This document shows, one piece after another, positions 34,092-42,882 of a DNA stretch of 64,000 bases; within the stretch, counting starts at the first letter, position 1, and every line of letters begins with the position of its first letter. The stretch lies in NCBI GenBank assembly GCA_001898335.1, contig MKTS01000013.1:186001-250000 (forward strand), in the 5' to 3' direction. The notes under the pieces are model-generated. The model was not told the origin of the DNA and did not search any database. It was given only the letters and a program-made list of their open reading frames with translations. The position numbers were made by a program, and so were the translations under genes. The stretch comes from Mucilaginibacter sp. 44-25. GTDB lineage: Bacteria > Bacteroidota > Bacteroidia > Sphingobacteriales > Sphingobacteriaceae.

Positions 34092-35424
34092 CGTAGCTGC
34101 GCCGCGTTACACCAGCTACCCTACCATGCCCTATTGGGATACCGCTTCTTTTAGCACGAGTAAGTGGGAACAGGCTGTAAGCACCTCATTTCAGACAAGC
34201 AATGCCACAGAAGGCATAAGTATATACATACACCTGCCCTTTTGCGAGAATCTTTGTACCTATTGCGGATGTAATACCCGTATTACAAAAAATCACCGGG
34301 TAGAGCTCCCTTACATTGAAGCCGTGTTAAAGGAATGGGAAATGTATAAAAGCCTGATGGCAGGCGACCCGATCATTCGCGAATTGCACCTGGGAGGCGG
34401 CACACCCACTTTTTTTTCAGCAGAGCATTTAGCTTTACTGATACGGGGCATCCTTAAAGGCGCCTATCTGCACCCCGAAGCAGAGTTTAGCTTCGAAGCT
34501 CATCCGGCCAATACCACAGCAGAACATTTGCAAACGTTATACAATTTAGGTTTTAGGCGGTTAAGCCTTGGTATACAGGATTTCGATCCGGCTGTACAGC
34601 TCATCATTAACCGTCATCAAACGCTTGAACAGGTGCGCGATGTTACCCACACAGCGCGTGCTATAGGTTATACTTCTGTTAATTACGACCTCATATACGG
34701 GCTACCGCTGCAAAAGCTTAACAGCCTCGTAAAAACCATGCACCTGGTAAGCGAGCTAATGCCTGATAGAATTGCATTTTACAGTTACGCGCATGTACCA
34801 TGGGTGAAGCCCGGCCAGCGAAAGTTTACCGAGAAAGATCTTCCGGATGCTGATACCAAATTTAAACTTTACGAAGTAGGCCGTAGCCTGCTCCAAAGTT
34901 ATGGATATAAGGAAATAGGAATGGACCATTTTGCACTCCCCGGCGACCACCTGATAAAGGCGGCGAAAAATGGCACCCTGCACCGTAATTTTATGGGCTA
35001 TACCCATCAGCATACACAATTGCTTATTGGTTTGGGAGTATCAGCCATTAGTGATTCATGGGGAGCATTCGCGCAAAATGAGAAAAAACTGGAAGACTAT
35101 CTAAAAGCCATTGACCTGGGTATACTTCCGGTATTTAAAGGCCACCTCCTTACCGCTACTGATCTGGCTATCAGAAAACACATCCTTGAGATCATGTGTA
35201 CAGGAAAAACCACCTGGAACGGCCATACTGAACCTTATGAAGAGCTGGCTGCAGGCATAGAACGATTGGAACCATTAGCAAACGATGGATTAATTGAACT
35301 TTGCTCCTGGGGCTTAAAGGTTACCGAAACCGGGCAGCGCTTTTTGCGCAATATCTGCATGGCGCTTGATGCCCGCCTATGGGCTGATCAACCGGCCACG
35401 CAACTATTTAGTATGGCCATATAA
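34063..35424 (+). CDS. hemN: Oxygen-independent coproporphyrinogen III oxidase
   Basis: A radical-SAM enzyme for anaerobic haem synthesis, 453 aa. The start at 34063 (MSQQLLQKYNVAAPRYTSYP) fits HemN; the upstream frame start at 34006 does not. The 4Fe-4S motif is C61-x3-C65-x2-C68-x-C70 (FCENLCTYCGCNTRI), typical of true HemN. The SAM-binding LHLGGGTPTF, GIQDFDPAVQ and the C-terminal HemN domain (MDHFALPGDHL, MGYTHQHTQLLIGLGVSAIS) are present. It overlaps the D-LDH-like gene by 29 bp and so is translationally linked. A bidirectional terminator follows. Fnr/FixK control of hemN is common in other bacteria. Confidence 0.95.
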   Translation: MSQQLLQKYNVAAPRYTSYPTMPYWDTASFSTSKWEQAVSTSFQTSNATEGISIYIHLPFCENLCTYCGCNTRITKNHRVELPYIEAVLKEWEMYKSLMAGDPIIRELHLGGGTPTFFSAEHLALLIRGILKGAYLHPEAEFSFEAHPANTTAEHLQTLYNLGFRRLSLGIQDFDPAVQLIINRHQTLEQVRDVTHTARAIGYTSVNYDLIYGLPLQKLNSLVKTMHLVSELMPDRIAFYSYAHVPWVKPGQRKFTEKDLPDADTKFKLYEVGRSLLQSYGYKEIGMDHFALPGDHLIKAAKNGTLHRNFMGYTHQHTQLLIGLGVSAISDSWGAFAQNEKKLEDYLKAIDLGILPVFKGHLLTATDLAIRKHILEIMCTGKTTWNGHTEPYEELAAGIERLEPLANDGLIELCSWGLKVTETGQRFLRNICMALDARLWADQPATQLFSMAI

Positions 35425-35458
35425 TAAGAAAGCCACCCAATTAGGTGGCTTTCTTATT
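35423..35458. terminator. Bidirectional terminator between hemN and the alcohol dehydrogenase gene
   Basis: A perfect 15-bp stem (35423-35437 with 35444-35458) and a 6-nt loop, between convergent genes. The hemN stop lies in its left foot. Confidence 0.88.
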
Positions 35459-35473
35459 CAGCACGGCTTATTG

Positions 35474-36514
35474 TTATTTAGCTATTTCTATTACCACCCG
35501 GCCATTAATATCGCCTTTCCTTAACTTATCCAGCACCAGGTTAATATCATCCAGGGATGACGTGTGTATAGTGGCCTTTACCTTGCCCTCTAAAGCAAAG
35601 GCTATGGCTTCCTGCATATCCTTACGTGTACCTACTATTGATCCTCTTACAGTGTACCGGTTAAGTACGGTATCAAATATCGAGAGGTCAAAACTACCCT
35701 TAGGTAAGCCCACCAGAGCGATGGTACCTTTACGGCGAAGCATGCTTATTCCCTGCTCAAAAGCGATGGGCGAAACAGCCGTAACCAAAACGCCGTGCAT
35801 ACCTCCGGTGCTTTTTTTAATAGCCTGCGCGGGGTTTTCTTTTTTTGCATTAATGGTAATATCGGCACCAAGCTGTTTAGCAAGTTCGAGCTTATCATCG
35901 GCCACATCAATAGCGGCTACATGCATCCCCATTGCCTTGGCGTATTGTATAGCTAAATGCCCCAAACCGCCAACACCCGATATAGCTACCCATTCGCCGG
36001 GTTTTACTTCCGTTTCTTTTAACCCTTTGTATACGGTTACGCCGGCGCAAATAATGGGTGCCATGGCAGCGAAATCAATCCCTTCGGGGAAATGCGCTAC
36101 ATAGCGCGAATCTGCTATTACATATTCGGCAAAGCCACCATTCACACTATAGCCGCCATTTTTCTGGTCGGCGCACAAGGTTTCCCATCCTGTAATACAG
36201 TATTCGCAGCAGCCGCAAGCACTATGCAGCCAGGGCGCGCCTACAATATCGCCTTCCTTAATACCTGTAACATTATCGCCCATTGCTACTACGTAGCCAA
36301 TGGCTTCGTGGCCGGGTATAAAAGGTAAGGACGGTTTAACAGGCCAATCGCCGTCGGCGGCGTGGAGGTCGGTATGGCACACGCCGCAAACCAGTACCTT
36401 CACTAATAACTGGTACGGCCCGGGGACAGGTACAGCTACATCCTCAATAACCAGCGGTTGTCCAAACTCGTGTACTACCGCCGCTTTCATGGTTTCTGGT
36501 ATCATATAACTCAT
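35474..36514 (-). CDS. Zinc-dependent alcohol dehydrogenase (AdhP-like)
   Basis: A 346-aa medium-chain dehydrogenase that interconverts alcohols and aldehydes with NAD(H). The catalytic-zinc region is CGVCHTDLHAADGDW with GHEAIG. The four structural-zinc Cys are in CGCCEYCITGWETLC. The Rossmann loop is AISGVGGLGHLAIQYAKAMG. Close to AdhP/AdhA types active on ethanol. Its ATG overlaps the stop of the small membrane gene (36511-36849) by 4 bp, and the pair has a TGAC-N4-GACA site at the standard spacing upstream. Fermentative ethanol turnover at low oxygen is a reasonable role. Confidence 0.94.
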   Translation of the reverse strand: MSYMIPETMKAAVVHEFGQPLVIEDVAVPVPGPYQLLVKVLVCGVCHTDLHAADGDWPVKPSLPFIPGHEAIGYVVAMGDNVTGIKEGDIVGAPWLHSACGCCEYCITGWETLCADQKNGGYSVNGGFAEYVIADSRYVAHFPEGIDFAAMAPIICAGVTVYKGLKETEVKPGEWVAISGVGGLGHLAIQYAKAMGMHVAAIDVADDKLELAKQLGADITINAKKENPAQAIKKSTGGMHGVLVTAVSPIAFEQGISMLRRKGTIALVGLPKGSFDLSIFDTVLNRYTVRGSIVGTRKDMQEAIAFALEGKVKATIHTSSLDDINLVLDKLRKGDINGRVVIEIAK

Positions 36515-36849
36515 AATGTAAATACAATAATCATTAATAAATGGACAAGAATGCTAAAGGCGAACAGGCCCAGTAATGTACGGATGCTTGCACCGCCCAT
36601 ACCGGCTATAATGTTAGAGAAGAACAGGCCCAGCGTAATAGCCAGTATACCGATAGGCGCGTCAAAGTAATACAATAATGCCGCAGGCACCGGCAGGAAC
36701 AATATGCCCTGTGCTATTAGTGACACCAGGAACCACATGGTACGGTTAGGCGCTTGCTTATCGGCCCAGTTAATTACTTTTTTAAATACGTTAGCTTTGG
36801 TGTTTGTTGGTGCTAACCAGGTGGTTGTGGTATTTGCTATAGTTGCCAT
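36511..36849 (-). CDS. Small integral membrane protein coupled to adh
   Basis: A 112-aa protein with three predicted helices (about 38-57, TMWFLVSLIAQGILFLPVPA; 60-82; 92-111, LLGLFAFSILVHLLMIIVF) after a Thr/Asn/Lys-rich cytoplasmic start. I do not recognise the family. The stop overlaps the adh start (ATGA), so it is co-translated with it. Being first behind a proposed TGAC-N4 regulated promoter, it should share low-oxygen induction. Confidence 0.7.
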   Translation of the reverse strand: MATIANTTTTWLAPTNTKANVFKKVINWADKQAPNRTMWFLVSLIAQGILFLPVPAALLYYFDAPIGILAITLGLFFSNIIAGMGGASIRTLLGLFAFSILVHLLMIIVFTL

Positions 36850-36869
36850 AGTGTTAATATTTTATAACA

Positions 36870-36934
36870 CAAAGTTGGCTTAAGTAACACCGGATAACCA
36901 TGATTTAGGGCCGCGCAAAGTGTGACGGTGGACA
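36870..36934 (-). promoter_or_regulatory. Promoter of the membrane protein-adh operon with TGAC-N4-GACA site
   Basis: The site TGACGGTGGACA (36923-36934, one mismatch to the palindrome) has its centre at 36928.5. On the minus strand CAACTTTG (36877 to 36870, one mismatch to TAnnTTTG) ends exactly 58.5 bp away. The same region separates this operon from the SafE-like gene end. Confidence 0.65.
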
Positions 36935-36944
36935 CATTATTATG

Positions 36945-37634
36945 TTAATGGCAAACGCTTACCCCAACAGTTTTTACCTGCGGGCTTAGATAAGGGATAT
37001 TTAAACCCGCCCCGCGTAACATAAACCAGGCGCCCAGTAAAATAATAAGAAAAGGCATGGTATAATTAAGGCGCCTGCGTACAGCCGGGCCAAGCGCTTT
37101 TGCGCTTAACGCCGCTGTTAACATCAACGGAATGGTGCCTAAACCAAAAAACAGCATAAACAATGCTGCATGCAACGGCTCGGTAGTATTTAAAGCACCA
37201 AATAAAGCTATGTACACAAAGCCACAAGGTAAAAGGCCGTTAAGCATGCCCAATAACAGGTGACCCGCATGGCGTTTAATTGCAATATTGATCAGTCTAT
37301 AAAAAGGCAGGCTAACATCCGGAAGGTATTTAGCGCCTTTTAGTTTTAGTAACCTAACCACACCTGCAATAATTACGATTATACCGCTGGTTATACTCAA
37401 TGCCTGTTGCATGCCTGCAAGCCAGGCTAACAGGCCTAACTGGCCCAATAAAAAACCAAGAAAAGTATAAGTAATAACCCTTCCCAGGTTATATAATAAT
37501 TTATCGGCAACAAATACCCGCCAGCTTTTGCCCGCTGATGGGATACCAAAAACAAGCGGGCCACACATGCCTACACAATGTACACTGCCAGACAGGCCTA
37601 TTAACAGCGCAACCAGGTAATTACCGGTTAACAT
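36945..37634 (-). CDS. SafE/UreH-like (DsbD_2) membrane protein of the cbb3 cluster
   Basis: A 229-aa protein with about six membrane helices. The start at 37634 (MLTGNYLVALLIGLSGSVHC) is preferred to a longer frame because the first helix begins there. The paired-Cys motif SVHCVGMCGPLVFG and a second helix set (HLLGMLNGLLPCGFVYIALF) mark the DsbD-like/SafE group. Genes like this are regularly found next to cbb3 assembly genes (annotated 'sulfite exporter TauE/SafE'); a part in copper or redox supply to the oxidase is suspected, not shown. It overlaps the ccoH end by 14 bp and ends the cco operon. Confidence 0.88.
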   Translation of the reverse strand: MLTGNYLVALLIGLSGSVHCVGMCGPLVFGIPSAGKSWRVFVADKLLYNLGRVITYTFLGFLLGQLGLLAWLAGMQQALSITSGIIVIIAGVVRLLKLKGAKYLPDVSLPFYRLINIAIKRHAGHLLLGMLNGLLPCGFVYIALFGALNTTEPLHAALFMLFFGLGTIPLMLTAALSAKALGPAVRRRLNYTMPFLIILLGAWFMLRGAGLNIPYLSPQVKTVGVSVCH

Positions 37635-38046
37635 ACAGATCTTGCTTATACAAGTAATTGTGATTTCCGCTCGCCCAGTTAATTGCAACGCTGTACCTGC
37701 CTGTCAATAGTTTTTCGGCAGCAATTGTGGCCATATTACTACTATCGGTGCGCAGCTCAAAAACACGGTCGTTAGTTTTTCCCACATTACTTGTGAAATT
37801 CACTTTACCAGCTGATGGTGCAATAAATTGTATATAGATAAGTCCTTTTGCCTGTGTGATCAATGGTTGTGCATGATCAATAGTTACCTGGCGCTCTAAA
37901 CGGTATTCGTGGTCAAAAGCAAGGCCCTTTTCGTAATATTGTTTATCATATTCGTCGGCAGGTACTTTAAACATTAAACAGCTTAGTGTTACAATAAACG
38001 TAACAAAGGCTACCATGCCTATCACTATTCCTTTTCCCCAGTTCAT
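37621..38046 (-). CDS. ccoH: FixH/CcoH-family cbb3 oxidase assembly protein
   Basis: A 141-aa inner-membrane protein with one N-terminal helix (IVIGMVAFVTFIVTLSCLMF) and a periplasmic beta domain. FixH features are the KVPADEYDKQYYEKGLAFDH segment following the helix and GRYSVAINWASGNHNYLYKQ near the end. CcoH is needed for stable cbb3 assembly. It starts 4 bp from ccoG and overlaps the SafE-like gene, in the standard GHIS order variant. Confidence 0.9.
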   Translation of the reverse strand: MNWGKGIVIGMVAFVTFIVTLSCLMFKVPADEYDKQYYEKGLAFDHEYRLERQVTIDHAQPLITQAKGLIYIQFIAPSAGKVNFTSNVGKTNDRVFELRTDSSNMATIAAEKLLTGRYSVAINWASGNHNYLYKQDLYVNR

Positions 38047-38050
38047 ATCT

Positions 38051-39424
38051 TTAATTGTTTACAGGGCCGATAAAAGAAGTGGTGACTGTTTCAACCACGT
38101 TTTTACCCGACACCAGGTTTAATTGAATATCTGTTTTTGGCTTGTTAATGGAAGCGGCTGGTTTCATCACGAAAAAAACCACTTTAATTGATCCTCCTGC
38201 TGCTATGGCGGCTGGCGGCTGTATAAATTTCACTTTCACATCAGCATCCGCCGCCTGCAAGCTGATCTGTTGCGACCGGTTGGTTTTGTTAATGATCTCC
38301 GCGTTATAAATATTGCTGATGCTACCATCCGGCTGTTGCTGGTACAACATACCCGCGCTACGCATTACGGTAATATCCATGTCCTTCCTGCTGAAGATGA
38401 ACCACGACAGAACACCTATCAGCACCGCCATTACCACGCTATAACCCGCCATGCGCCATGTAAATGATGGCTTACTATTCTGTTTGATCATGTTTTCAGA
38501 ATAATAGCCAATAAGGTTAAGCGGCTTATTGATCTTTTCCATCACATCATTACAGGCATCAATACAGGCGGTGCAATTAGTACACTCCAACTGTGTGCCT
38601 TTCCTGATATCGATACCGGTAGGGCAAACCGCTACACATAAATTACAGTCTACACAGTCTCCCTGGTTCAACTGCTCTTTATCCTTTCTCAACTTCCCAC
38701 GCGGTTCGCCCCTGGTATCATTGTAGGCAACCACTACCGTATCTTTATCAATTAAAACACCCTGTAACCTGCCATAAGGGCATATAACCGTGCAAACCAG
38801 TTCACGTACCTGGCTGTAAACCAGGTAAAAAACCATGGTAAATACCCATATACTCGCGAAACCAATAACATGCGCGGCAATAGGTTCGGTCATTATCTTC
38901 AGCAGGTTTTCGCTGCCTATGATGTAGGCCAAAAAAGTATTGGCTATCAGGAAGGAGAGCAGAATGAATATCAAATGCTTTGATCCTTTCTTTAATAGCT
39001 TTTCATTTGTCCATGGCCCGGCATCCAGCTTGCGGCGCTTGTTGGCGTCACCTTCTATCCAGATCTCGATCTTGCGGAAAACCATTTCCATAAAAATGGT
39101 TTGCGGGCATATCCATCCACAGAAAACGCGCCCGAACGCAATAGTAAAAAGTGTAACAAATACTACAAACACCAGCGTAGCCAAAACGAAAAGGAAAATA
39201 TCCTGGGGCCAGAAAACCTGCCCCAATAGTACAAATTTCCGTTCCATGAAGTTTAATAAAAGGGCTGGCTGCCCTTTTATCCGGATGAAAGGCCCGGCAA
39301 AAAACACGATCAGATAGACGTAACTTATTGCTGATCTCCAGCGGTAATACATCCCCTTTCGTATAGCCGGATACAGCCACTGCCTCTTCGCCGGTCCGCT
39401 CTTCAATGTGGCATTCGCGTCCAT
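38051..39424 (-). CDS. ccoG: Cytochrome c oxidase accessory protein CcoG
   Basis: A 457-aa membrane-bound ferredoxin-like protein thought to reduce copper for cbb3 assembly. Membrane helices lie near residues 33-52, 83-105 and 150-200, with another before the C-terminal part (YSVVMAVLIGVLSWFIF). Between them is a double 4Fe-4S segment: CVDCNLCVAVCP and CTNCTACIDACN (about 255-305). The conserved early FGRVFCGWICPQTIF and CTVICPYGRLQGV are also present. The C-terminal domain is Ig-like. It starts 7 bp downstream of ccoP. Confidence 0.95.
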   Translation of the reverse strand: MDANATLKSGPAKRQWLYPAIRKGMYYRWRSAISYVYLIVFFAGPFIRIKGQPALLLNFMERKFVLLGQVFWPQDIFLFVLATLVFVVFVTLFTIAFGRVFCGWICPQTIFMEMVFRKIEIWIEGDANKRRKLDAGPWTNEKLLKKGSKHLIFILLSFLIANTFLAYIIGSENLLKIMTEPIAAHVIGFASIWVFTMVFYLVYSQVRELVCTVICPYGRLQGVLIDKDTVVVAYNDTRGEPRGKLRKDKEQLNQGDCVDCNLCVAVCPTGIDIRKGTQLECTNCTACIDACNDVMEKINKPLNLIGYYSENMIKQNSKPSFTWRMAGYSVVMAVLIGVLSWFIFSRKDMDITVMRSAGMLYQQQPDGSISNIYNAEIINKTNRSQQISLQAADADVKVKFIQPPAAIAAGGSIKVVFFVMKPAASINKPKTDIQLNLVSGKNVVETVTTSFIGPVNN

Positions 39425-39431
39425 GTTTATT

Positions 39432-40316
39432 TTAGTTTGATGCTAATTTCGATGCTGCTTCCTTCTCACCCTGTGGCTCTTTGGCGCCGGCCGGGTGCGA
39501 GCCCTGTAAAGACAGCACATAGTTAGCTACATCCGCTATCTGTTTAGGCGAAAGCTGCTTTTCCCAGGTAGGCATTCCTTTGGCCTGCACACCGTATTTA
39601 ATGGTTTTAAATACCTCGTTTATCTTTCCGCCATGCAGCCAGTACTCATCAGTTAAGTTGGGGCCTACCATGCCCTGCGCGTTTTCTCCGTGGCACGGAG
39701 CGCAGCTGGCTTTAAACACCGTTTTACCTTGCGCCAATGCAGCCTGGTCGGTAGTTAATTTTACCGTATTCTCGTCAACCAGGTTAGCGGCCTTGCTCAG
39801 GTATATCTTTTTTTCAATCTCGGCCTGCGCCATTTCGGTTTTATACTCCGCGTACTGCAGTTGGCCTACGCCAAAAACATGATAGATCAAAAGATACCCA
39901 ACGGCAAAGGCTATAGTAACGTAAAACAGCCACATAAACCAGGCTGGAGTAGGGTTATCCAGTTCCTGTATACCATCATAGTCGTGCGGTATCAGCAGGT
40001 CCTTCTCTGCCGACATTGGCTTTAACGAAAGCAGCTTTTGCCATACTTCGCCTTTAGGTTTGGCCGCCTTTTTAGCAGGGTGCATTTTTTCAGCGATCTC
40101 AGCTTCGGTAAGCCCCTGGTCGCGCAGTATTACCCGCGCCAGGGTACGAAAGGTTCTTAACAGAACCAGCATTACCACCAGGAACAAGGCAACCATAGCC
40201 AATATAACACCAAGGCCGATGTAGTTCTTAATATCAGCTGATGAGGCACCGCCGTCTTCTGCAAAGGAAGTAGCGCTCAACATAAATAAAGCTATTAGTG
40301 TGATCAGTTTTTTCAT
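39432..40316 (-). CDS. ccoP: cbb3 oxidase subunit III, single-haem form
   Basis: A 294-aa membrane cytochrome c that passes electrons to CcoO and CcoN. Signal or first helix MKKLITLIALFMLSATSFA, then helices at about 30-52 and 128-148 (WFMWLFYVTIAFAVGYLLIY). The periplasmic domain carries a single haem motif CAPCH (C205, C208, H209) with Met ligand candidate GMPTWEKQLSP. Proteobacterial CcoP has two haems; the one-haem form is usual in Bacteroidota as far as I know. Its ATG overlaps the ccoQ stop by 4 bp. Confidence 0.95.
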   Translation of the reverse strand: MKKLITLIALFMLSATSFAEDGGASSADIKNYIGLGVILAMVALFLVVMLVLLRTFRTLARVILRDQGLTEAEIAEKMHPAKKAAKPKGEVWQKLLSLKPMSAEKDLLIPHDYDGIQELDNPTPAWFMWLFYVTIAFAVGYLLIYHVFGVGQLQYAEYKTEMAQAEIEKKIYLSKAANLVDENTVKLTTDQAALAQGKTVFKASCAPCHGENAQGMVGPNLTDEYWLHGGKINEVFKTIKYGVQAKGMPTWEKQLSPKQIADVANYVLSLQGSHPAGAKEPQGEKEAASKLASN

Positions 40317-40504
40317 GGCAGCAGGTTGTTAGCGTTTTTTAACTGTTCACTATCCAGCGGGAGCTTGCTCATGTGTGCCACATAGCTTTTATTGAGTTTA
40401 AAAAGGATGACAGCTACCACAATAAAAAATACCAGGAAGATGCCCAATGAACACAACAGATATACCTGGTGCCCATTTATATTTTCGGTAAATTGCTTAA
40501 ACAT
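40313..40504 (-). CDS. ccoQ: Small CcoQ-like cbb3 oxidase subunit
   Basis: A 63-aa protein with one membrane helix (about 15-36, VYLLCSLGIFLVFFIVVAVI) and a polar C-terminus. Position between ccoNO and ccoP and topology match CcoQ, though short sequences like this give weak family evidence. It starts 7 bp after ccoNO and overlaps ccoP by 4 bp. Confidence 0.75.
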   Translation of the reverse strand: MFKQFTENINGHQVYLLCSLGIFLVFFIVVAVILFKLNKSYVAHMSKLPLDSEQLKNANNLLP

Positions 40505-40511
40505 ATACTTA

Positions 40512-42635
40512 TTATTTGTTTTCGGTTTTGTTGGCTTTTATATCAGTACCCAGGCGTTGCAGGTAGGCGATGATGGCAATGATCTCCTTATCGTTTTTTA
40601 CCTTGATCTTATCTTTTGCCAGGTTATCGGCAATGCTTGCAGCCTGGTCATTTAAATCGCGGTTGGCTATACGTTCGTAACCTGCGGGATAAGGAACACC
40701 AAGTTTACGCATGGCATTGATCTTGGCCGCTGTAGTGGTGGTATCCAGTTTCTGCGTTATCAACCAATCATAATTAGGCATGATACTACCCGGCGACATC
40801 AATCGCGGATCCATCAGGTGGTTATAGTGCCATGCGTTACCATATTTCTGGCCTTCGCGCGCCAGATCGGGACCTGTGCGTTTTGATCCCCACAGGAACG
40901 GGTGGTCATAAACAAACTCCCCTGCTTTGCTGTACTCTCCATAGCGTTCTGTTTCAGAGCGGAACGGCCTTACTGTTTGTGAATGGCAGTTAGAACAACC
41001 TTCTCTTATGTAAATATCCCTGCCCTGCAACTCAAGCGGTGTATAAGGTTTAACGCTTGCAATGGTAGGTACGTTGGATGAAATGGTTAAGGTAGGCATC
41101 AGTTCTATGATAGAGCCGATAAGGATCACGATAAGCGCTGCTATCATTAACCGGATAGGCCTGCGCTCTAAGCGGCGGTGCCAGCCATGCTCTGTTGCGG
41201 GGTCTAATGGCGCAAGTGGTAATGATTCAGCACCCTCGTTAGCTACCAGCTTACCTTGCAACATGGTACGTGCCAGGTTATAAGCCATTACAATAACACC
41301 CAGCAGGTACAGGGTACCTCCTATTGAACGCATAACGTGCATAGGGATAATGCGCAGGGTAGTTTCTAAAAAATTGGGGTATTTGAGCATCCCTTCAGGA
41401 GTAAATTCCTTCAGCATCAACCCTTGTGTAAAACCGGCCCAATACATGGGTATGGCATAAAACAGTATACCCAATGTGCCTATCCAAAAATGGAAAGCGG
41501 CCATTTTCTTTGAGTAAAGCTGAGTTTTGTATATCCTTGGTACTAACCAGTAAAGGATGGCGAAAGTTAAAAAACCGTTCCAGCCTAAAGCGCCTACGTG
41601 TACGTGGGCCACTATCCAGTCGCTAAAGTGCGCTATACCGTTAATTTGTTTAAGCGACAGCATAGGCCCTTCAAAAGTGGCCATACCATAAGCGGTTAAG
41701 CCCACTACCATAAACTTGAGCACCACATCGTCGCGCACCTTATCCCAGGCGCCGCGCAGGGTAAGTAAACCGTTGATCATACCACCCCAGCTTGGCGCTA
41801 TCAGCATAATAGAGAACACCACACCTAATGACTGTGCCCAGCCCGGTAAAGTGGTATATAGCAAATGGTGAGGCCCTGCCCATATATAAATAAATATCAG
41901 CGCCCAAAAGTGCAGGATACTTAACTTGTATGAGTAAATAGGCCTGTTAGCCATTTTAGGTAAGAAATAATACATCATACCCAGGTATGGCGTGGTAAGG
42001 AAGAACGCTACCGCGTTGTGGCCATACCACCATTGCACCAGCGCGTCCTGCACACCGGCATAAACCATGTAGCTTTTGAAAGCTGATACCGGCAATTCAA
42101 ATGAATTAACAATATGCAATACGGCAATGGTTACAAACGTGGCGATGTAAAACCAAATGGCCACATATAAATGCCTTTCGCGGCGTTTAAATATGGTACC
42201 GAACATATTGATACCGAATACCACCCATATGAGTGTTATGGCAATATCAATAGGCCACTCCAGCTCGGCATATTCATGCGAGGTGGTTAAACCCAACGGA
42301 AGGGTAATCACCGCGGATATAATAATGAGCTGCCATCCCCAGAAATGGATCTTGCTAAGCACATCGCTAAACATGCGGGCTTTAAGCAAGCGTTGCAATG
42401 AATAGTAAACGCCCATAAATATGGCATTGCCCACAAAAGCAAAAATCACCGCGTTGGTATGCAGTGGGCGTATGCGGCCAAACGTGGTATATTGGTTACC
42501 CATGTTCATGCCGGGTTTAAATAATTGTATGGCGGCTATGAGGCCAACCGTCATACCGATAATGCCCCAAACAATGGTTGCCAGGCCAAAGTTGCGGACG
42601 ATCTTGTTGTCGTAGTAAAATTTTTCGGGCTGCAT
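40512..42635 (-). CDS. ccoNO: Fused cbb3 oxidase subunits I and II (CcoN-CcoO)
   Basis: A 707-aa protein joining the catalytic haem-copper subunit CcoN (1 to about 480, 12 or more helices) to the monohaem subunit CcoO (about 500-700). CcoN features include RPLHTNAVIFAFVGNAIFMG, WYGHNAVAFFLTTPYLGMMY (Cu-B His region), WAGPHHLLYTTLPGWAQSLG and HVHVGALGWNGFLTFAILYW. CcoO has CSNCHSQTVRPF (C547, C550, H551) and GPDLAREGQKYGNAWHYNHL. It is a high-affinity terminal oxidase for microaerobic respiration. The fusion is the Bacteroidota arrangement. It lies downstream of a TGAC-N4-GTCA site at the shared 58.5-bp spacing. Confidence 0.97.
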   Translation of the reverse strand: MQPEKFYYDNKIVRNFGLATIVWGIIGMTVGLIAAIQLFKPGMNMGNQYTTFGRIRPLHTNAVIFAFVGNAIFMGVYYSLQRLLKARMFSDVLSKIHFWGWQLIIISAVITLPLGLTTSHEYAELEWPIDIAITLIWVVFGINMFGTIFKRRERHLYVAIWFYIATFVTIAVLHIVNSFELPVSAFKSYMVYAGVQDALVQWWYGHNAVAFFLTTPYLGMMYYFLPKMANRPIYSYKLSILHFWALIFIYIWAGPHHLLYTTLPGWAQSLGVVFSIMLIAPSWGGMINGLLTLRGAWDKVRDDVVLKFMVVGLTAYGMATFEGPMLSLKQINGIAHFSDWIVAHVHVGALGWNGFLTFAILYWLVPRIYKTQLYSKKMAAFHFWIGTLGILFYAIPMYWAGFTQGLMLKEFTPEGMLKYPNFLETTLRIIPMHVMRSIGGTLYLLGVIVMAYNLARTMLQGKLVANEGAESLPLAPLDPATEHGWHRRLERRPIRLMIAALIVILIGSIIELMPTLTISSNVPTIASVKPYTPLELQGRDIYIREGCSNCHSQTVRPFRSETERYGEYSKAGEFVYDHPFLWGSKRTGPDLAREGQKYGNAWHYNHLMDPRLMSPGSIMPNYDWLITQKLDTTTTAAKINAMRKLGVPYPAGYERIANRDLNDQAASIADNLAKDKIKVKNDKEIIAIIAYLQRLGTDIKANKTENK

Positions 42636-42658
42636 ATATTATCAAAAAAATTATGGTG

Positions 42659-42723
42659 TAAAACTATCCCGCCGACAGTGGCGGGGGAATGATGACTGTT
42701 GTTTAAAAACATGACCACCGTCA
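42659..42723 (-). promoter_or_regulatory. ccoNO promoter with TGAC-N4-GTCA activator site
   Basis: The site TGACCACCGTCA (42712-42723) overlaps the ccoS stop codon; its centre is 42717.5. On the minus strand TAGTTTTA (42666 to 42659, one mismatch in TAnnTTTG) ends exactly 58.5 bp from the centre. A CCCGCC/GGCGGG hairpin (42668-42685) lies between them, possibly a weak terminator for ccoIS. Confidence 0.75.
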
Positions 42724-42882
42724 CTTATCTTCAGCAGGGTCCTGCTCATCATCAAGCAATATCCGCACTGAAGGGGTGTACAGGTCATCATTTTGACCCG
42801 AGCGCTGCGCCCAGAAAAATGCCGACAGAAAGGCCAGTGCCAACAGCACACTACAGCCAATGAGAAAGTAAATAATGCTCAT
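42721..42882 (-). CDS. ccoS: cbb3 oxidase maturation protein CcoS
   Basis: A 53-aa inner-membrane protein. The frame from 42882 reads MSIIYFLIGCSVLLALAFLS followed by AFFWAQRSGQNDDLYTPSVR, then an acidic tail. The N-terminal helix, the conserved 'FWA...GQ-DD' segment and the size fit CcoS, needed to insert haem b and copper in CcoN. Its ATG overlaps the ccoI stop by 4 bp. The TGA stop lies inside the TGAC-N4-GTCA site. Confidence 0.92.
   Translation of the reverse strand: MSIIYFLIGCSVLLALAFLSAFFWAQRSGQNDDLYTPSVRILLDDEQDPAEDK

Noticed and set aside
33618..35424. A frameshift joining the D-LDH-like gene to a lost NAD-binding domain
   Set aside because: The sequence after 34063 encodes HemN with all radical-SAM cysteines, so no Rossmann domain is hidden in another frame.
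35445..36104. 219-codon open frame on the plus strand
   Set aside because: It is antisense to the alcohol dehydrogenase, whose zinc and Rossmann motifs are complete; the antisense product shows no recognisable domain.
42668..42685. CCCGCC/GGCGGG hairpin as a firm terminator after ccoS
   Set aside because: The stem is only six base pairs and no clear T run follows on the minus strand; mentioned only within the ccoNO promoter entry.
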